A DNA stretch of 43,541 bases, from the NCBI GenBank assembly GCA_900542165.1, contig UQMM01000019.1, positions 1-43,541 of the forward strand, written 5' to 3'. Position 1 is the stretch's first letter. Every line of letters starts with the position of its first letter. The stretch is from an uncultured Collinsella sp. (GTDB lineage: Bacteria; Actinomycetota; Coriobacteriia; Coriobacteriales; Coriobacteriaceae). The position numbers and the translations under genes are program-made. Shown here in pieces: positions 1-8,776 of this stretch. The notes under the pieces were generated by a model. It saw only the letters and a list, made by a program, of their open reading frames with translations. It was not told where the DNA came from and made no database searches.

Positions 1-1089
1 GCACGGTTCTGAAGAGGCGGCAACAACCTGTCCGCCGGGGCACATGCAAAACGAGAACACGCTGCGGCCGTTGGGAAGATGGGCAACAAGTTTGTAGGGG
101 GCCGCCCCGAGCGCTGGATGTCCCGCCGAGGCTCCATATTGGGCTCGGTCGATGTCGCGTTGCGGATGCTCGATGCGAACGCCCATGGCAAAGGTCTTTT
201 GTGCGAGGGCCACGTTGTGGTCCTTAAGGAGCTCAAAAATATCGCGAGCAGAATGCCCGCAGGCGAGGATAAGGTGCTTTGTCTCGATTGGCTCGTAAGC
301 GGCGTCTTGGGACGATTGGACATCAATACCGGTGATGGCGCCAGACGCGTCGATGCGAATGTCGACGAGCTTCGTTCGATAACGGACGACACCTCCGAGC
401 TGCTCGATGCGCTGGGATATAGCGGTGACAACCTTGGGAAGGATGTCGGAGCCAATGTGCGGCTTGGCATCCCACAGAATATCGCGGGGCGCACCCGCCT
501 CGACGAAGGTTTCGAGGATAAGGCGATGGGCGGGATTTTTTGTTCCCGTATTGAGTTTGCCGTCCGAGAAGGTCCCCGCGCCGCCCAGGCCAAACTGGAT
601 ATTGCTCTCGGGGTCGAGGATGCGCTCCTTTAGAAAGAGGTCGATCGCCTGCGAGCGGCGAAATGCCGGGTCGCCGCGCTCGATAAGCAAGGGCTTCAGA
701 CCCGCTTCGGCAAGGGTGAGCGCAGCGAAAAGGCCGGCACATCCGGCGCCGACAACGACAGGGCGTTCTTGAGGTGCGTCGGAGACGGGGGAGGGGAATG
801 AGGGCTCATCGTCTTCTATCGCGCGTACGCGCGAGCGGTCACGCTCGGCAACGCTGTCGACCGCTTCTAGCTCGAGGTGGGGACTAGTCAGCTCAACACG
901 AAAGCTCAGGATAAAATGGACGTCTCGTTTTTTGCGAGCGTCGATTGACTTGCGGTGGAGCTCGATGGACTTGATCTCGGAGTCCTTGCAACGTAGGACG
1001 CGCTTGGCGACTCGCTTGCCAACAATGAGGCAGGCATTTTCATCGCCGGCTTCATCGAGCGACGCGTTGACTTGGGCGATTTCGATCAT
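1..1089 (-). CDS. NAD(P)/FAD-dependent oxidoreductase (COG2509-like), 3' end outside window
   Basis: Partial gene; 363 codons are visible and the frame is open to the left edge. The start ATG at 1089 has an AAGGAG ribosome site six bases upstream (1101-1096). About 100 residues of N-terminal domain precede a Rossmann FAD-binding motif (VVVGAGCAGLFAALTLAEAG, near residues 112-131). This is followed by an ERGDP segment and by FGLGGAGTFSDGKLNTG, a block typical of the uncharacterised FAD-dependent dehydrogenases of COG2509. Family members are cytosolic flavoproteins with no agreed substrate. An apparent terminator separates it from the BaiN-type gene upstream on the same strand, so the two neighbouring flavoproteins are probably separate units. 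Family assignment is good; the function is unknown. Confidence 0.85.
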   Translation of the reverse strand, partial: MIEIAQVNASLDEAGDENACLIVGKRVAKRVLRCKDSEIKSIELHRKSIDARKKRDVHFILSFRVELTSPHLELEAVDSVAERDRSRVRAIEDDEPSFPSPVSDAPQERPVVVGAGCAGLFAALTLAEAGLKPLLIERGDPAFRRSQAIDLFLKERILDPESNIQFGLGGAGTFSDGKLNTGTKNPAHRLILETFVEAGAPRDILWDAKPHIGSDILPKVVTAISQRIEQLGGVVRYRTKLVDIRIDASGAITGIDVQSSQDAAYEPIETKHLILACGHSARDIFELLKDHNVALAQKTFAMGVRIEHPQRDIDRAQYGASAGHPALGAAPYKLVAHLPNGRSVFSFCMCPGGQVVAASSEPC

Positions 1090-1110
1090 CGAGGTCTCCT
1101 TAGAGGCAAG

Positions 1111-1139
1111 AAAGAGGCCGTCCGGTATCCCAGACGGCC
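1111..1139 (-). terminator. Rho-independent terminator after the BaiN-like gene
   Basis: A 7-bp stem (GGCCGTC at 1116-1122, GACGGCC at 1133-1139) is followed, reading on the minus strand, by TCTTTCTTGC. It lies between the stop of the BaiN-like gene and the start of the COG2509-like gene. The U-tract is broken, so termination may be partial. Confidence 0.6.
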
Positions 1140-1169
1140 CGAATGCGTTTTTGATTATAGACTGAGCGG

Positions 1170-2441
1170 CTACAGGCTGCTTGCAGCGCGAATGCCCGAG
1201 AGCCAGGCCCATGCAAGGTTAAAGCCTCCGCAATCGGCGTCGATGTCGAGCGCTTCGCCGCAGACGTAAAGCGGGGCGTCGACAGCGCTGCGCGCGCGTA
1301 GACTGGGTGTTGAGATGCTCTTGACAGATACGCCACCACGCGTGACCTGCGCCGAGCGCTCCTCGGCTGTTCCTTCGACGAGCAACTTAAAGTGCTTGAG
1401 GATCGAGACCAGGTGGATGACATCGTTGGAGCCTGGATGGCACTGCTCGAACGCCGTGCAGACGACGCGGGAGAGTTGCGGGGCGAGCATGCCGTCGAGC
1501 CAACGGGGATCGCGGGGCGAAAAGCCGCCGAGCAGCTCAACGCGCCGGTTGAGCATATCGAGCAGTTCGTCTTTGGAGAGGTCGGGAAAAACGTCGAGCA
1601 GGATCGTATCGCCGCGCCGGATACGACGGGAGAGGTTGAAGACAGCGACGCCCGAGATGCCGAAGGCTCGAAACAGTACTTCACCGTCTTCGTGCCAGAG
1701 CTCACTATGGTTACGGGTGAGCGTCAAGCGGGCGCGGACGCGCAGACCATCCAACGTCTTGAGTGCCGCCCGATCGCCAACGACCGTTGCCGATACGGGG
1801 CAGAGGATGGGGCGCAGCGAAGTGAGGGGGAGGCTAAACGTATCGGCGATACCGGTGGGGTTGCCGCCCGTGGCGATAATTACGGCATGTGCCTGCAGGG
1901 CCTCGTTCTTGCGAGGGACATCGGCGAGTGCCTTCCGAAGCGAGCGGAGCTCCGATTTTCGGTCGTCGTGCTTTTTTGCCTTGAGTGCCCGCGCTGGACG
2001 GTCTATTTGGAGTGTCCAGCCTTCGGAAGATTTGTGCGCCGAGGCAACCTTGGCTCCGCAGATTAAGGTGATACCTAGGCGGTCGCAAACGTTGAGAAGC
2101 GCGTCGCGCACCGATTCTGCGCGAAGGGAGCGCGGGTACAGCCGGCCTTCCTCGGAGGTTGTCATGATGCCCAGCGAGGAGAAGAAACCCATAAGCTCTT
2201 GTTCGGGTTGGGGGCCCATGACGGATTCGACGAATGCGGGGTGGTTATACCGCTGAGAATCAATCGATTCGTTGGAGAGGTTGCAGCGGCCGTTACCGGT
2301 CGCAAGGAGCTTAAGGCCGCAGGCGACATCGCGCTCAACGATGCAGACGCTTTTGCCAGCACGTGCGGCCGTAATGGCGGCGGCGAGGCCTGAAGCCCCG
2401 CCGCCGATTACCAGGACGTCATAGAAGGCGCTCGTGTTCAC
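1170..2441 (-). CDS. BaiN/RdsA (HI0933)-family NAD(P)/FAD-dependent flavoprotein
   Basis: 423 residues, a normal length for the HI0933/BaiN family. The N-terminal dinucleotide fold is clear (DVLVIGGGASGLAAAITAAR, residues 9-28), followed by the family hallmark LLATGNGRCNLSN near residues 45-57 and a second GATGGNPTG-like FAD contact (VIIATGGNPTG, near 190). The C-terminus ends in GEALDIDADCGGFNLAWAW, the conserved FAD-binding tail. It starts with GTG directly after the TAA of mrp, with no intergenic base, so translation is probably coupled to mrp. Family members are annotated as bile-acid 3-dehydro reductases (BaiN) or generic aminoacetone-oxidase-like flavoproteins. There is no bai operon here, so a bile-acid role is not supported by context. 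Confidence 0.88.
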   Translation of the reverse strand: MNTSAFYDVLVIGGGASGLAAAITAARAGKSVCIVERDVACGLKLLATGNGRCNLSNESIDSQRYNHPAFVESVMGPQPEQELMGFFSSLGIMTTSEEGRLYPRSLRAESVRDALLNVCDRLGITLICGAKVASAHKSSEGWTLQIDRPARALKAKKHDDRKSELRSLRKALADVPRKNEALQAHAVIIATGGNPTGIADTFSLPLTSLRPILCPVSATVVGDRAALKTLDGLRVRARLTLTRNHSELWHEDGEVLFRAFGISGVAVFNLSRRIRRGDTILLDVFPDLSKDELLDMLNRRVELLGGFSPRDPRWLDGMLAPQLSRVVCTAFEQCHPGSNDVIHLVSILKHFKLLVEGTAEERSAQVTRGGVSVKSISTPSLRARSAVDAPLYVCGEALDIDADCGGFNLAWAWLSGIRAASSL

Positions 2442-3272
2442 TTAGGCCTCGTCGGTCTCGTGCGGGGTAATAGCCTCGACGGCAGAGACTGCCTTGGGCA
2501 ACATGCCATCGGGCAGCGCGGTCTCGACCTCGCCCTTATCGCAGGCCTCGGCGAGTGACGGATTGATGGGAAGCGTGCCCAAGATGTCGAGGTTATAGCG
2601 CTCTGCGACCTCGGGGAGCTTGCTCTTGCCAAAGACCTCGATCTTCTTGCCGCAGTCGGGGCACTCAATATAGCTCATGTTTTCGACGATGCCCAGAATG
2701 GGGACGTTCATCTTCTCGGCCATGTTGACCGCCTTGGCGACGATCATCGAGACCAGATCCTGCGGGCTCGTGACGATGACGATGCCGTCGACGGGCAGTG
2801 ACTGGAAGACGGTGAGAGCGACGTCGCCTGTTCCCGGAGGCATGTCGACCAGCAGGTAGTCGATGGGGCCCCACGAGGTCTCGCTCCAGAACTGCCTAAT
2901 GGCGCCTGCGATGACCGGACCGCGCCAAAGGACGGGGTCGGTCTCATTTTGGAGCAGCAGGTTGGAGCTCATGACCTTGACGCCGTGCTCGGAGATTTCG
3001 GGCAGCATAAGGTTGCCAAGGGCATGGACGTGGCGTCCGCTCATACCGAACATCTTGGGGATAGAGGGACCGGTGATGTCGGCATCGAGGACGCCGACCT
3101 TGTGGCCGTGACGGGCAAGCTCGGTGGCGATGGCACCGGTGACAAACGACTTGCCGACACCGCCCTTGCCGGAAAGCACGGCGATGACGCGCTTGACCTC
3201 GGACAGCGTGTTCTCCTCAAATTGCGACGGCGACGTTTGTCCGCCGGCGGCCTGTGCATGCTCGCAACCCAT
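2442..3272 (-). CDS. mrp: Mrp/ApbC-family Fe-S cluster carrier ATPase
   Basis: 276 residues with the deviant Walker A motif SGKGGVGKS typical of Mrp/NBP35 P-loop ATPases, then DADITGPSIPKMFG and VDMPPGTGDVALT. A CPDCG pair near residue 202 is the usual CxxC that bridges the cluster in the dimer. These proteins bind and hand on 4Fe-4S clusters in the cytosol. The start at 3272 is chosen because AAGGAG lies six bases upstream; an in-frame start 19 codons earlier has no such site and would add a segment unlike the family. It is the first gene of a two-gene unit with the downstream BaiN-like flavoprotein, whose GTG start abuts this stop. Confidence 0.93.
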   Translation of the reverse strand: MGCEHAQAAGGQTSPSQFEENTLSEVKRVIAVLSGKGGVGKSFVTGAIATELARHGHKVGVLDADITGPSIPKMFGMSGRHVHALGNLMLPEISEHGVKVMSSNLLLQNETDPVLWRGPVIAGAIRQFWSETSWGPIDYLLVDMPPGTGDVALTVFQSLPVDGIVIVTSPQDLVSMIVAKAVNMAEKMNVPILGIVENMSYIECPDCGKKIEVFGKSKLPEVAERYNLDILGTLPINPSLAEACDKGEVETALPDGMLPKAVSAVEAITPHETDEA

Positions 3273-3327
3273 GTATGACTCCTTTGTATATGTTGGGGCC
3301 GGGGCCCCGCGATGTGACACGAGCGTC

Positions 3328-3357
3328 ATTGTACCCTCGTTTGCGAGCGGGAGTCAT
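3328..3357 (-). promoter_or_regulatory. Candidate promoter for mrp
   Basis: On the minus strand ATGACT (3357-3352), an 18-base spacer and TACAAT (3333-3328) precede the mrp start by about 55 bases. The -10 is close to consensus and the -35 is weak. This is an inference from sequence only. Confidence 0.4.
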
Positions 3358-3417
3358 TTGCGATGCATTTGGGCCGAGCGTGCTTGCAATACGATGGGTC
3401 CAAGCGAATGGGCGGGC

Positions 3418-5571
3418 TTACTGAACTTTGCTGGCGAACTCGAGGTATTGCATGCGCTGCAGCTTGTCGATCGTCGAGGCGTATGGGCTGTCTTCAGATT
3501 CCAAGTCGTAGCGCAGCCCGTCGGCACCAAGGTAGCCGGCGACATTGATGGTGGGCACATCTGACCTTGTTGCAAGCAGAGCCTTTTGATAGTCGGTGAG
3601 CGGGGCGCCGATCTTATTAAGGGTAATGGCTGCAATCTCGTTTGCCCCGACGGTGTCGTAGACGTTGAGCTCGGTATTGCCGGCGATTTCATAGTTAGCC
3701 CAGACGAAATATGTCGACTGATAGATACGGAAAGCGTGGCTTGCCGTATCTTCCTGAGGGTACAGCTCGTCGTTGAGAGTCGTTGCGGCGCTCGGCTGAT
3801 GGTCGCCAAAAAAGACAAGGACAACCGGTCTGCCGATATTGCGGAGCTCGTTGATAAAGTACTCGAGGTCCCGGTCGGATGCGTTGATGCAGGTAAGATA
3901 GGTGTTGAGCGCGCTATTGGCACCCTCGCTGGCTCCCTCGACCCAATAGTTTGTCAGCTCCTCGGCGGGAACGGTGCCATAGTCGTAGCCGCCGTGATTT
4001 TGCATCGTGACGTCAAAGATGAACTGTGGGGCTTCGTCGGTTCTAAGCAGGTCGAGTATCTTGTCGTAGGTGGCGTAGTCGCATACGCCGGCATGGTAAC
4101 AGGGCGCACCTTCGAAATCGCCGATTGAAAGAAAGTCTCCAAAGCCCAGCTGCTGATAGATTTTATCTCGATGGTAGTTGACGGGGTTTTGCGGGTGCAT
4201 AGCGGTAGCGGTATACCCAAGCTCCTTAAGGTCCTTTGCCAGACTGTTGACGCCATTCATCTGATATAGCTGATAGGGGATTTTGCCTAATCCGACAAAG
4301 GCCGTTGTCGCTCCGGTCAAAAATTCGAATTCGGAGTTCGCCGTTCCGCCACCGGCGACCGAAGCGAGCATGGTGCCGCGAACAAGTGTGTCGGGAAGCG
4401 AGTTGTAGAATGCGGGGCCGGTGTACCCGGCCGCCTGGAGCTGCTCAAAGCACGAAAGGTCGCTAAAACTCTCGTTCATGACGGCAACAATCGTCGGCTT
4501 GATTTCATTGAACTGGGCAACGGCCGCCGCGCGCTGCTCGCTCGAGCCATACGTGCTGTCGTAGGTGGCGGCGAGCTCCTGCTCGATGCTCTGCGCCTCA
4601 TCGGGCGTATAGTCTTCGGGCTTCTCAATGGGCAACTCGTTGACCATTTCGGTGAACGAAGTGATAAAACCCTGAGACGCATACGTGGTGATGGGCTGCC
4701 AACGGTCAAATCCAAAATTCAGCGCCTGCTCCAAGTCGATGCTGGAAAAGCCCGAGAGCCCCACAACGGTCACTAGCAGAAAAGCGCAGAGGTTAGCGGC
4801 GATTGCGGGGAACACATGGGTGGGCGTACGGAGCTTTCTCGGTCGGATAAGCGAAAGAAGCCCCAGGGAAATCTCCAGCAGGGCTAGAGAGGTTACGATT
4901 CCGGCGGTAAAGGTAAACTCGTATCCCTCGCTCACTTCCATTGCGGTGCCAAGGGCCAAGATATCGCTTGGCAGGATGGCCTCACCTTTAAACGTTATGA
5001 CGAAGTGCTCGGCAATGCCAAGGATGCAACAGGCGACGGGCACGAGGGCCATGACGCCTCCATGACGCTGTCCCAGCAAATAAAGGGAGAGCAGAACCGT
5101 CGCGAGCAGCCCGACGGAAAACCCGAATGAGTTGGCGGGAATGCGATAGAACGTTTCGTTACAGGCAATTTCGAGTGAAACGAACGAGAGCGCTGAAACA
5201 GCGGCGATGACAAGGATGTCACGGCAAATACAGGCAACCGTTCCCGTCGCAAGATCGGTTTGGTCGATAAGTCCCGAAACCAAGGGTTCGACAAGAAGTA
5301 TGACGGCGGCAGCACCGAGCGCCGAATAAGAAAGGAGCCATAGGGAACTGTCCTCATTTACGAGCAATTGATTCGTAATCCATGCAGCTACCACGCCGAG
5401 CGGGATGAGGAGCGTCGCGCACCAAAAGACGCGGGCAATGGGCGGCTTTTCATTGTGTTTGATTGAAAAATACACGCGCACGACGACGGTGGCCACGATA
5501 AGGACGGCGATGAATATGGGCAGATTGGCCATGTCGCTCGAAGTGATTTCAAGGGGGATATCTTCGGTCAT
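3418..5571 (-). CDS. LTA synthase family protein (membrane phosphoglycerol transferase-like)
   Basis: 717 residues from the ATG at 5571 (AGAGGAA four bases upstream; an earlier in-frame start has no ribosome site). The N-terminal third carries several hydrophobic helices, beginning LPIFIAVLIVATVVV, followed by an extracellular alkaline-phosphatase/sulfatase-fold domain. Active-site elements are visible: a metal-binding Glu in VMNESFSDL (about residue 367), the catalytic Thr in GGGTANSEFEFLTG (about 410), QNHGGYD (His about 526) and VFFGDHQP (Asp 590, His 591). This matches LtaS-type enzymes that polymerise glycerol phosphate onto a membrane anchor, or related wall-glycan decorating enzymes. 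The exact polymer cannot be read from sequence. It appears monocistronic, divergent from uvrA. Confidence 0.9.
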   Translation of the reverse strand: MTEDIPLEITSSDMANLPIFIAVLIVATVVVRVYFSIKHNEKPPIARVFWCATLLIPLGVVAAWITNQLLVNEDSSLWLLSYSALGAAAVILLVEPLVSGLIDQTDLATGTVACICRDILVIAAVSALSFVSLEIACNETFYRIPANSFGFSVGLLATVLLSLYLLGQRHGGVMALVPVACCILGIAEHFVITFKGEAILPSDILALGTAMEVSEGYEFTFTAGIVTSLALLEISLGLLSLIRPRKLRTPTHVFPAIAANLCAFLLVTVVGLSGFSSIDLEQALNFGFDRWQPITTYASQGFITSFTEMVNELPIEKPEDYTPDEAQSIEQELAATYDSTYGSSEQRAAAVAQFNEIKPTIVAVMNESFSDLSCFEQLQAAGYTGPAFYNSLPDTLVRGTMLASVAGGGTANSEFEFLTGATTAFVGLGKIPYQLYQMNGVNSLAKDLKELGYTATAMHPQNPVNYHRDKIYQQLGFGDFLSIGDFEGAPCYHAGVCDYATYDKILDLLRTDEAPQFIFDVTMQNHGGYDYGTVPAEELTNYWVEGASEGANSALNTYLTCINASDRDLEYFINELRNIGRPVVLVFFGDHQPSAATTLNDELYPQEDTASHAFRIYQSTYFVWANYEIAGNTELNVYDTVGANEIAAITLNKIGAPLTDYQKALLATRSDVPTINVAGYLGADGLRYDLESEDSPYASTIDKLQRMQYLEFASKVQ

Positions 5572-5583
5572 GGACGTTCCTCT

Positions 5584-5621
5584 GTTACAGCAAATTAAGT
5601 TCAGTATTAGATTACTGTAAC
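5584..5621. promoter_or_regulatory. Inverted repeat GTTACAG-N24-CTGTAAC upstream of the LtaS-like gene
   Basis: Perfect 7-bp arms at 5584-5590 and 5615-5621, starting 13 bases upstream of the start codon of the LtaS-like gene. The AT-rich spacer contains TAATCT/TAATAC-like -10 candidates on the minus strand. It may be an operator or a leader hairpin; no known regulator was recognised. Confidence 0.4.
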
Positions 5622-5689
5622 CTCTCCACGGTATTTCGAGAAACAAAGCACCCGATACGCAAAGCTAAAGGTCTGCGAATCTTGTATTA

Positions 5690-5703
5690 CGAACATCTGT
5701 GCG
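5690..5703. promoter_or_regulatory. Possible LexA (SOS) box upstream of uvrA
   Basis: CGAACATCTGTGCG differs at one position from the Gram-positive LexA/DinR consensus CGAAC-N4-GTTCG. It sits about 62 bases upstream of the uvrA start, just before a TAAACT -10-like element at 5716-5721. uvrA is a classic SOS gene, so the placement makes sense. One site with one mismatch is only suggestive. Confidence 0.4.
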
Positions 5704-5764
5704 CGTCGAGTGCGCTAAACTCAACGGCAGTATGATTCGATGCAATAGGAGGCAAGGAGCTTCC

Positions 5765-8644
5765 ATGTCTGATTCTTCTATCGTTATTCGCGGCGCTCGT
5801 GAGCACAACCTCCGCGATATCGATGTTTCCATTCCGCGTGACCAACTCGTGGTCATTACCGGTCTTTCTGGCTCGGGCAAGAGTTCGCTGGCATTTGACA
5901 CTATCTATGCCGAGGGCCAGCGTCGATACGTCGAGAGCCTTTCGAGCTATGCGCGCCAGTTCTTGGGCCAGATGGACAAACCCGACTTGGATTCAATCGA
6001 CGGCCTTTCGCCGGCGGTGTCGATTGACCAAAAGACGACGTCTAAAAACCCTCGCTCGACGGTTGGCACCGTAACCGAGATTTATGACTATCTGCGCCTG
6101 CTGTTCGCCCGTGTGGGCACCCCGCACTGCCCCGAATGCGGCCGCGTCATTGAGCGTCAGACGACCGACCAGGTTGCCGACAAGGTCTTGGCGGCGGGGG
6201 AGGGCCGCCGCGCGTTTGTGCTGGCACCGGTGGTGCGCGGGCGAAAAGGCGAGTACACCAAACTGTTTGAGGACCTTCGCGCCGAGGGCTTTAGCCGCGT
6301 GCGTGTCGACGGTGAAGTGCGCTCGCTCGACGATCCGATCGATCTGGATAAGAAATTCAAGCACGATATCGAGGTCGTGGTCGACCGCATCGTGATTCGC
6401 GAGAACTCGCTGGGCCGTATCGCCGAGTCCGTTGAACAGGCGACTGCGCTGGCGCACGGCAATGTGAACGTATACTTGCTGCCCGACCGCGACGCTCCCG
6501 AGGGGACCGAAGGCGAGTTGCTGGAGTATTCGCTGGCGTTAGCGTGCCCGGAGCATGGACACTCCATCGATGACCTGCAGCCGCGTGATTTTTCGTTCAA
6601 CGCTCCCTATGGCGCATGTCCTGAGTGCGACGGCCTGGGCTTTAAGAAAACCGTTGATGCCGAGGCGCTGATCGAGGACCCCTCGAAGTCCATTGCCGAC
6701 GGAGTCTTTGGTAGCCTGTTTGGCAATTCGAACTACTATCCGCAGATTTTTGCTGCGGTCTGCAAACACTTTAAGGTGAGCACCGATACGCCGTGGGAGG
6801 ACTTGCCCCCTCGCGTGCGTCGTGCATTCTTGGATGGCCTGGGCGATACGAAGATCTCGGTCGACTACCAAAAGCTCGACGGACGTCGCAGCCAGTGGGA
6901 TACCAAGTTTTCGGGCGTTCGCAACATCCTGTACGAACGCTATACCGAGACGACGAACGAGAACACCAAGGCGCGCCTGGAGAAGTACATTCGCGAGGAG
7001 CCGTGCTCGAGCTGCCACGGCGCTCGTTTGCGCCCTGAGATGCTCGCCGTCACCGTGGGCGGCAAGTCCATTTACGAGGTTTGTTGCCTGTCGTGCCGTG
7101 AATCGCTCGAGTTTTTTGAGGGCCTGGAACTCACCGAGCGCCAACAGTTTATCGGCGGCCGTATCGTCAAGGAAATCCTGGAGCGCTTGCGTTTTCTGGT
7201 CGATGTTGGACTCGACTATCTGACGCTCGATCGTGCCTCGGCGACGCTTTCTGGTGGCGAGGCGCAGCGTATTCGCCTGGCAACGCAGATCGGCGCGGGT
7301 CTCATGGGCGTGCTCTATATTCTGGACGAGCCCTCGATCGGTCTTCATCAGCGTGACAACGAGCGCCTGATCAAGACGCTCGAGCGCCTGCGCGATATCG
7401 GCAATACCGTTATCGTTGTCGAACACGACGAGGATACAATCCGTGCCGCCGATTACGTGATCGACATGGGGCCCGGCGCCGGCGTCAACGGCGGACACGT
7501 AGTCGCGGCGGGAACGCCTGCCGATATCATGGCGTGTCCTGAGTCGATGACGGGCGCTTATCTGACCGGCAAACGAATGATCCGGGTGCCTGATGAACGG
7601 CGCAAGCCCGGTCGCGGCTGCCTTAAAATTACGGGCGCTCGAGCCAACAACCTCAAAAACGTTACTGCCAAGATCGAGTTTGGTACGCTTACGGTTGTTA
7701 CCGGCGTGTCGGGATCGGGCAAGAGTTCCCTGGTTACCGATACCATTGCGCCTGCCCTTACGAATGCCATTCACCGTTCGACGCGCCCTGTGGGTCCATA
7801 TAAGAAAATCGAGGGCATCGAGTGTATCGATAAGGTTATCGATATCGACCAGTCGCCGATTGGCCGCACGCCGCGTTCCAACCCTGCTACCTATATCGGC
7901 CTGTGGGATGATCTTCGCGCGCTGTTTGCGAGTACGCCGGAGTCGAAGGCGCGCGGCTACTCGCCGGGTCGTTTCTCCTTTAATGTGAGTGGCGGGCGCT
8001 GTGAGGCGTGCAAGGGCGACGGACAGATCAAGATCGAGATGCACTTCCTTCCCGATATCTACGTTCCCTGCGAAGTTTGCGGCGGTAAACGCTACAACCG
8101 CGAGACACTCGAGGTCACTTACCGTGGCAAGACCATCTCGGACGTACTTGACATGAGCGTGGCCGAGGCACTGGCTTTCTTTGGGAATATCCCGCAGATT
8201 AAGCGCAAGCTTCAGACGCTGTACGATGTAGGCTTGGGCTACGTGAGCCTGGGCCAGCCCGCCACGACGCTTTCGGGCGGCGAGGCGCAGCGTGTGAAAC
8301 TCGCCAAGGAGCTTCATCGACGCCAGACGGGCAAGACGTTCTATATTTTGGACGAGCCGACGACCGGCCTTCATTTTGAGGACGTCCGCCAGCTGCTCGA
8401 TGTGCTGCAGCGCTTGGTCGATGCGGGCAACACGGTGCTGGTGATTGAACACAACCTTGATGTCATCAAGGTTGCCGACCGCCTGATCGATATGGGTCCC
8501 GAGGGCGGTAACGGCGGCGGAACCGTCGTGGTTTCGGGCACACCGGAGCAGGTTGCGGACTGTCCGCAGAGTTATACGGGCAAGTTTTTGGCGCCGTTGC
8601 TCAGGCGCGACCGGGAGCGTCAGGCTCAACTTGATGCTCAATAA
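5765..8644 (+). CDS. uvrA: UvrA, excinuclease ABC subunit A
   Basis: 959 residues, full length for UvrA. Two ABC ATPase modules are present: Walker A GLSGSGKSS (about 33-41) and GVSGSGKSS (about 646-654), with signatures LSGGEAQRIRLA (about 495) and LSGGEAQRVKLA (about 836). Zinc-binding cysteines are seen at CPECG (about 121), CSSCHG (about 413), and CEACKGDG with CEVCGG (about 745-775). UvrA dimers find bulky DNA lesions and load UvrB for nucleotide excision repair. The start at 5765 has AAGGAG five bases upstream. uvrB is not in this window, while uvrC lies 2.3 kb downstream on the same strand. A candidate LexA box lies upstream. Confidence 0.98.
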   Translation: MSDSSIVIRGAREHNLRDIDVSIPRDQLVVITGLSGSGKSSLAFDTIYAEGQRRYVESLSSYARQFLGQMDKPDLDSIDGLSPAVSIDQKTTSKNPRSTVGTVTEIYDYLRLLFARVGTPHCPECGRVIERQTTDQVADKVLAAGEGRRAFVLAPVVRGRKGEYTKLFEDLRAEGFSRVRVDGEVRSLDDPIDLDKKFKHDIEVVVDRIVIRENSLGRIAESVEQATALAHGNVNVYLLPDRDAPEGTEGELLEYSLALACPEHGHSIDDLQPRDFSFNAPYGACPECDGLGFKKTVDAEALIEDPSKSIADGVFGSLFGNSNYYPQIFAAVCKHFKVSTDTPWEDLPPRVRRAFLDGLGDTKISVDYQKLDGRRSQWDTKFSGVRNILYERYTETTNENTKARLEKYIREEPCSSCHGARLRPEMLAVTVGGKSIYEVCCLSCRESLEFFEGLELTERQQFIGGRIVKEILERLRFLVDVGLDYLTLDRASATLSGGEAQRIRLATQIGAGLMGVLYILDEPSIGLHQRDNERLIKTLERLRDIGNTVIVVEHDEDTIRAADYVIDMGPGAGVNGGHVVAAGTPADIMACPESMTGAYLTGKRMIRVPDERRKPGRGCLKITGARANNLKNVTAKIEFGTLTVVTGVSGSGKSSLVTDTIAPALTNAIHRSTRPVGPYKKIEGIECIDKVIDIDQSPIGRTPRSNPATYIGLWDDLRALFASTPESKARGYSPGRFSFNVSGGRCEACKGDGQIKIEMHFLPDIYVPCEVCGGKRYNRETLEVTYRGKTISDVLDMSVAEALAFFGNIPQIKRKLQTLYDVGLGYVSLGQPATTLSGGEAQRVKLAKELHRRQTGKTFYILDEPTTGLHFEDVRQLLDVLQRLVDAGNTVLVIEHNLDVIKVADRLIDMGPEGGNGGGTVVVSGTPEQVADCPQSYTGKFLAPLLRRDRERQAQLDAQ

Positions 8645-8664
8645 ATAGGCGATTCAGTTTATGG

Positions 8665-8699
8665 GCGCCATCGACTCCTTGTGATTCGATGGCGCTTGC
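8665..8699 (+). terminator. Hairpin after uvrA, probable terminator
   Basis: A perfect 10-bp stem (GCGCCATCGA at 8665-8674, TCGATGGCGC at 8686-8695) starts 20 bases past the uvrA stop. Only a short TTGCT follows, so termination may be weak or the hairpin may protect the 3' end. Confidence 0.6.
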
Positions 8700-8776
8700 T
8701 GTGTCGAAGTGACGTATGCAGCCGAATTGGACATATACTTAATCTTTACGTCCGAATACGAGGGAAAGGATATGTC

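Noticed and set aside
1170..2441. Bile-acid-modifying BaiN enzyme
   Set aside because: The family match alone is broad; no other bai genes are nearby, so the substrate claim is not supported.
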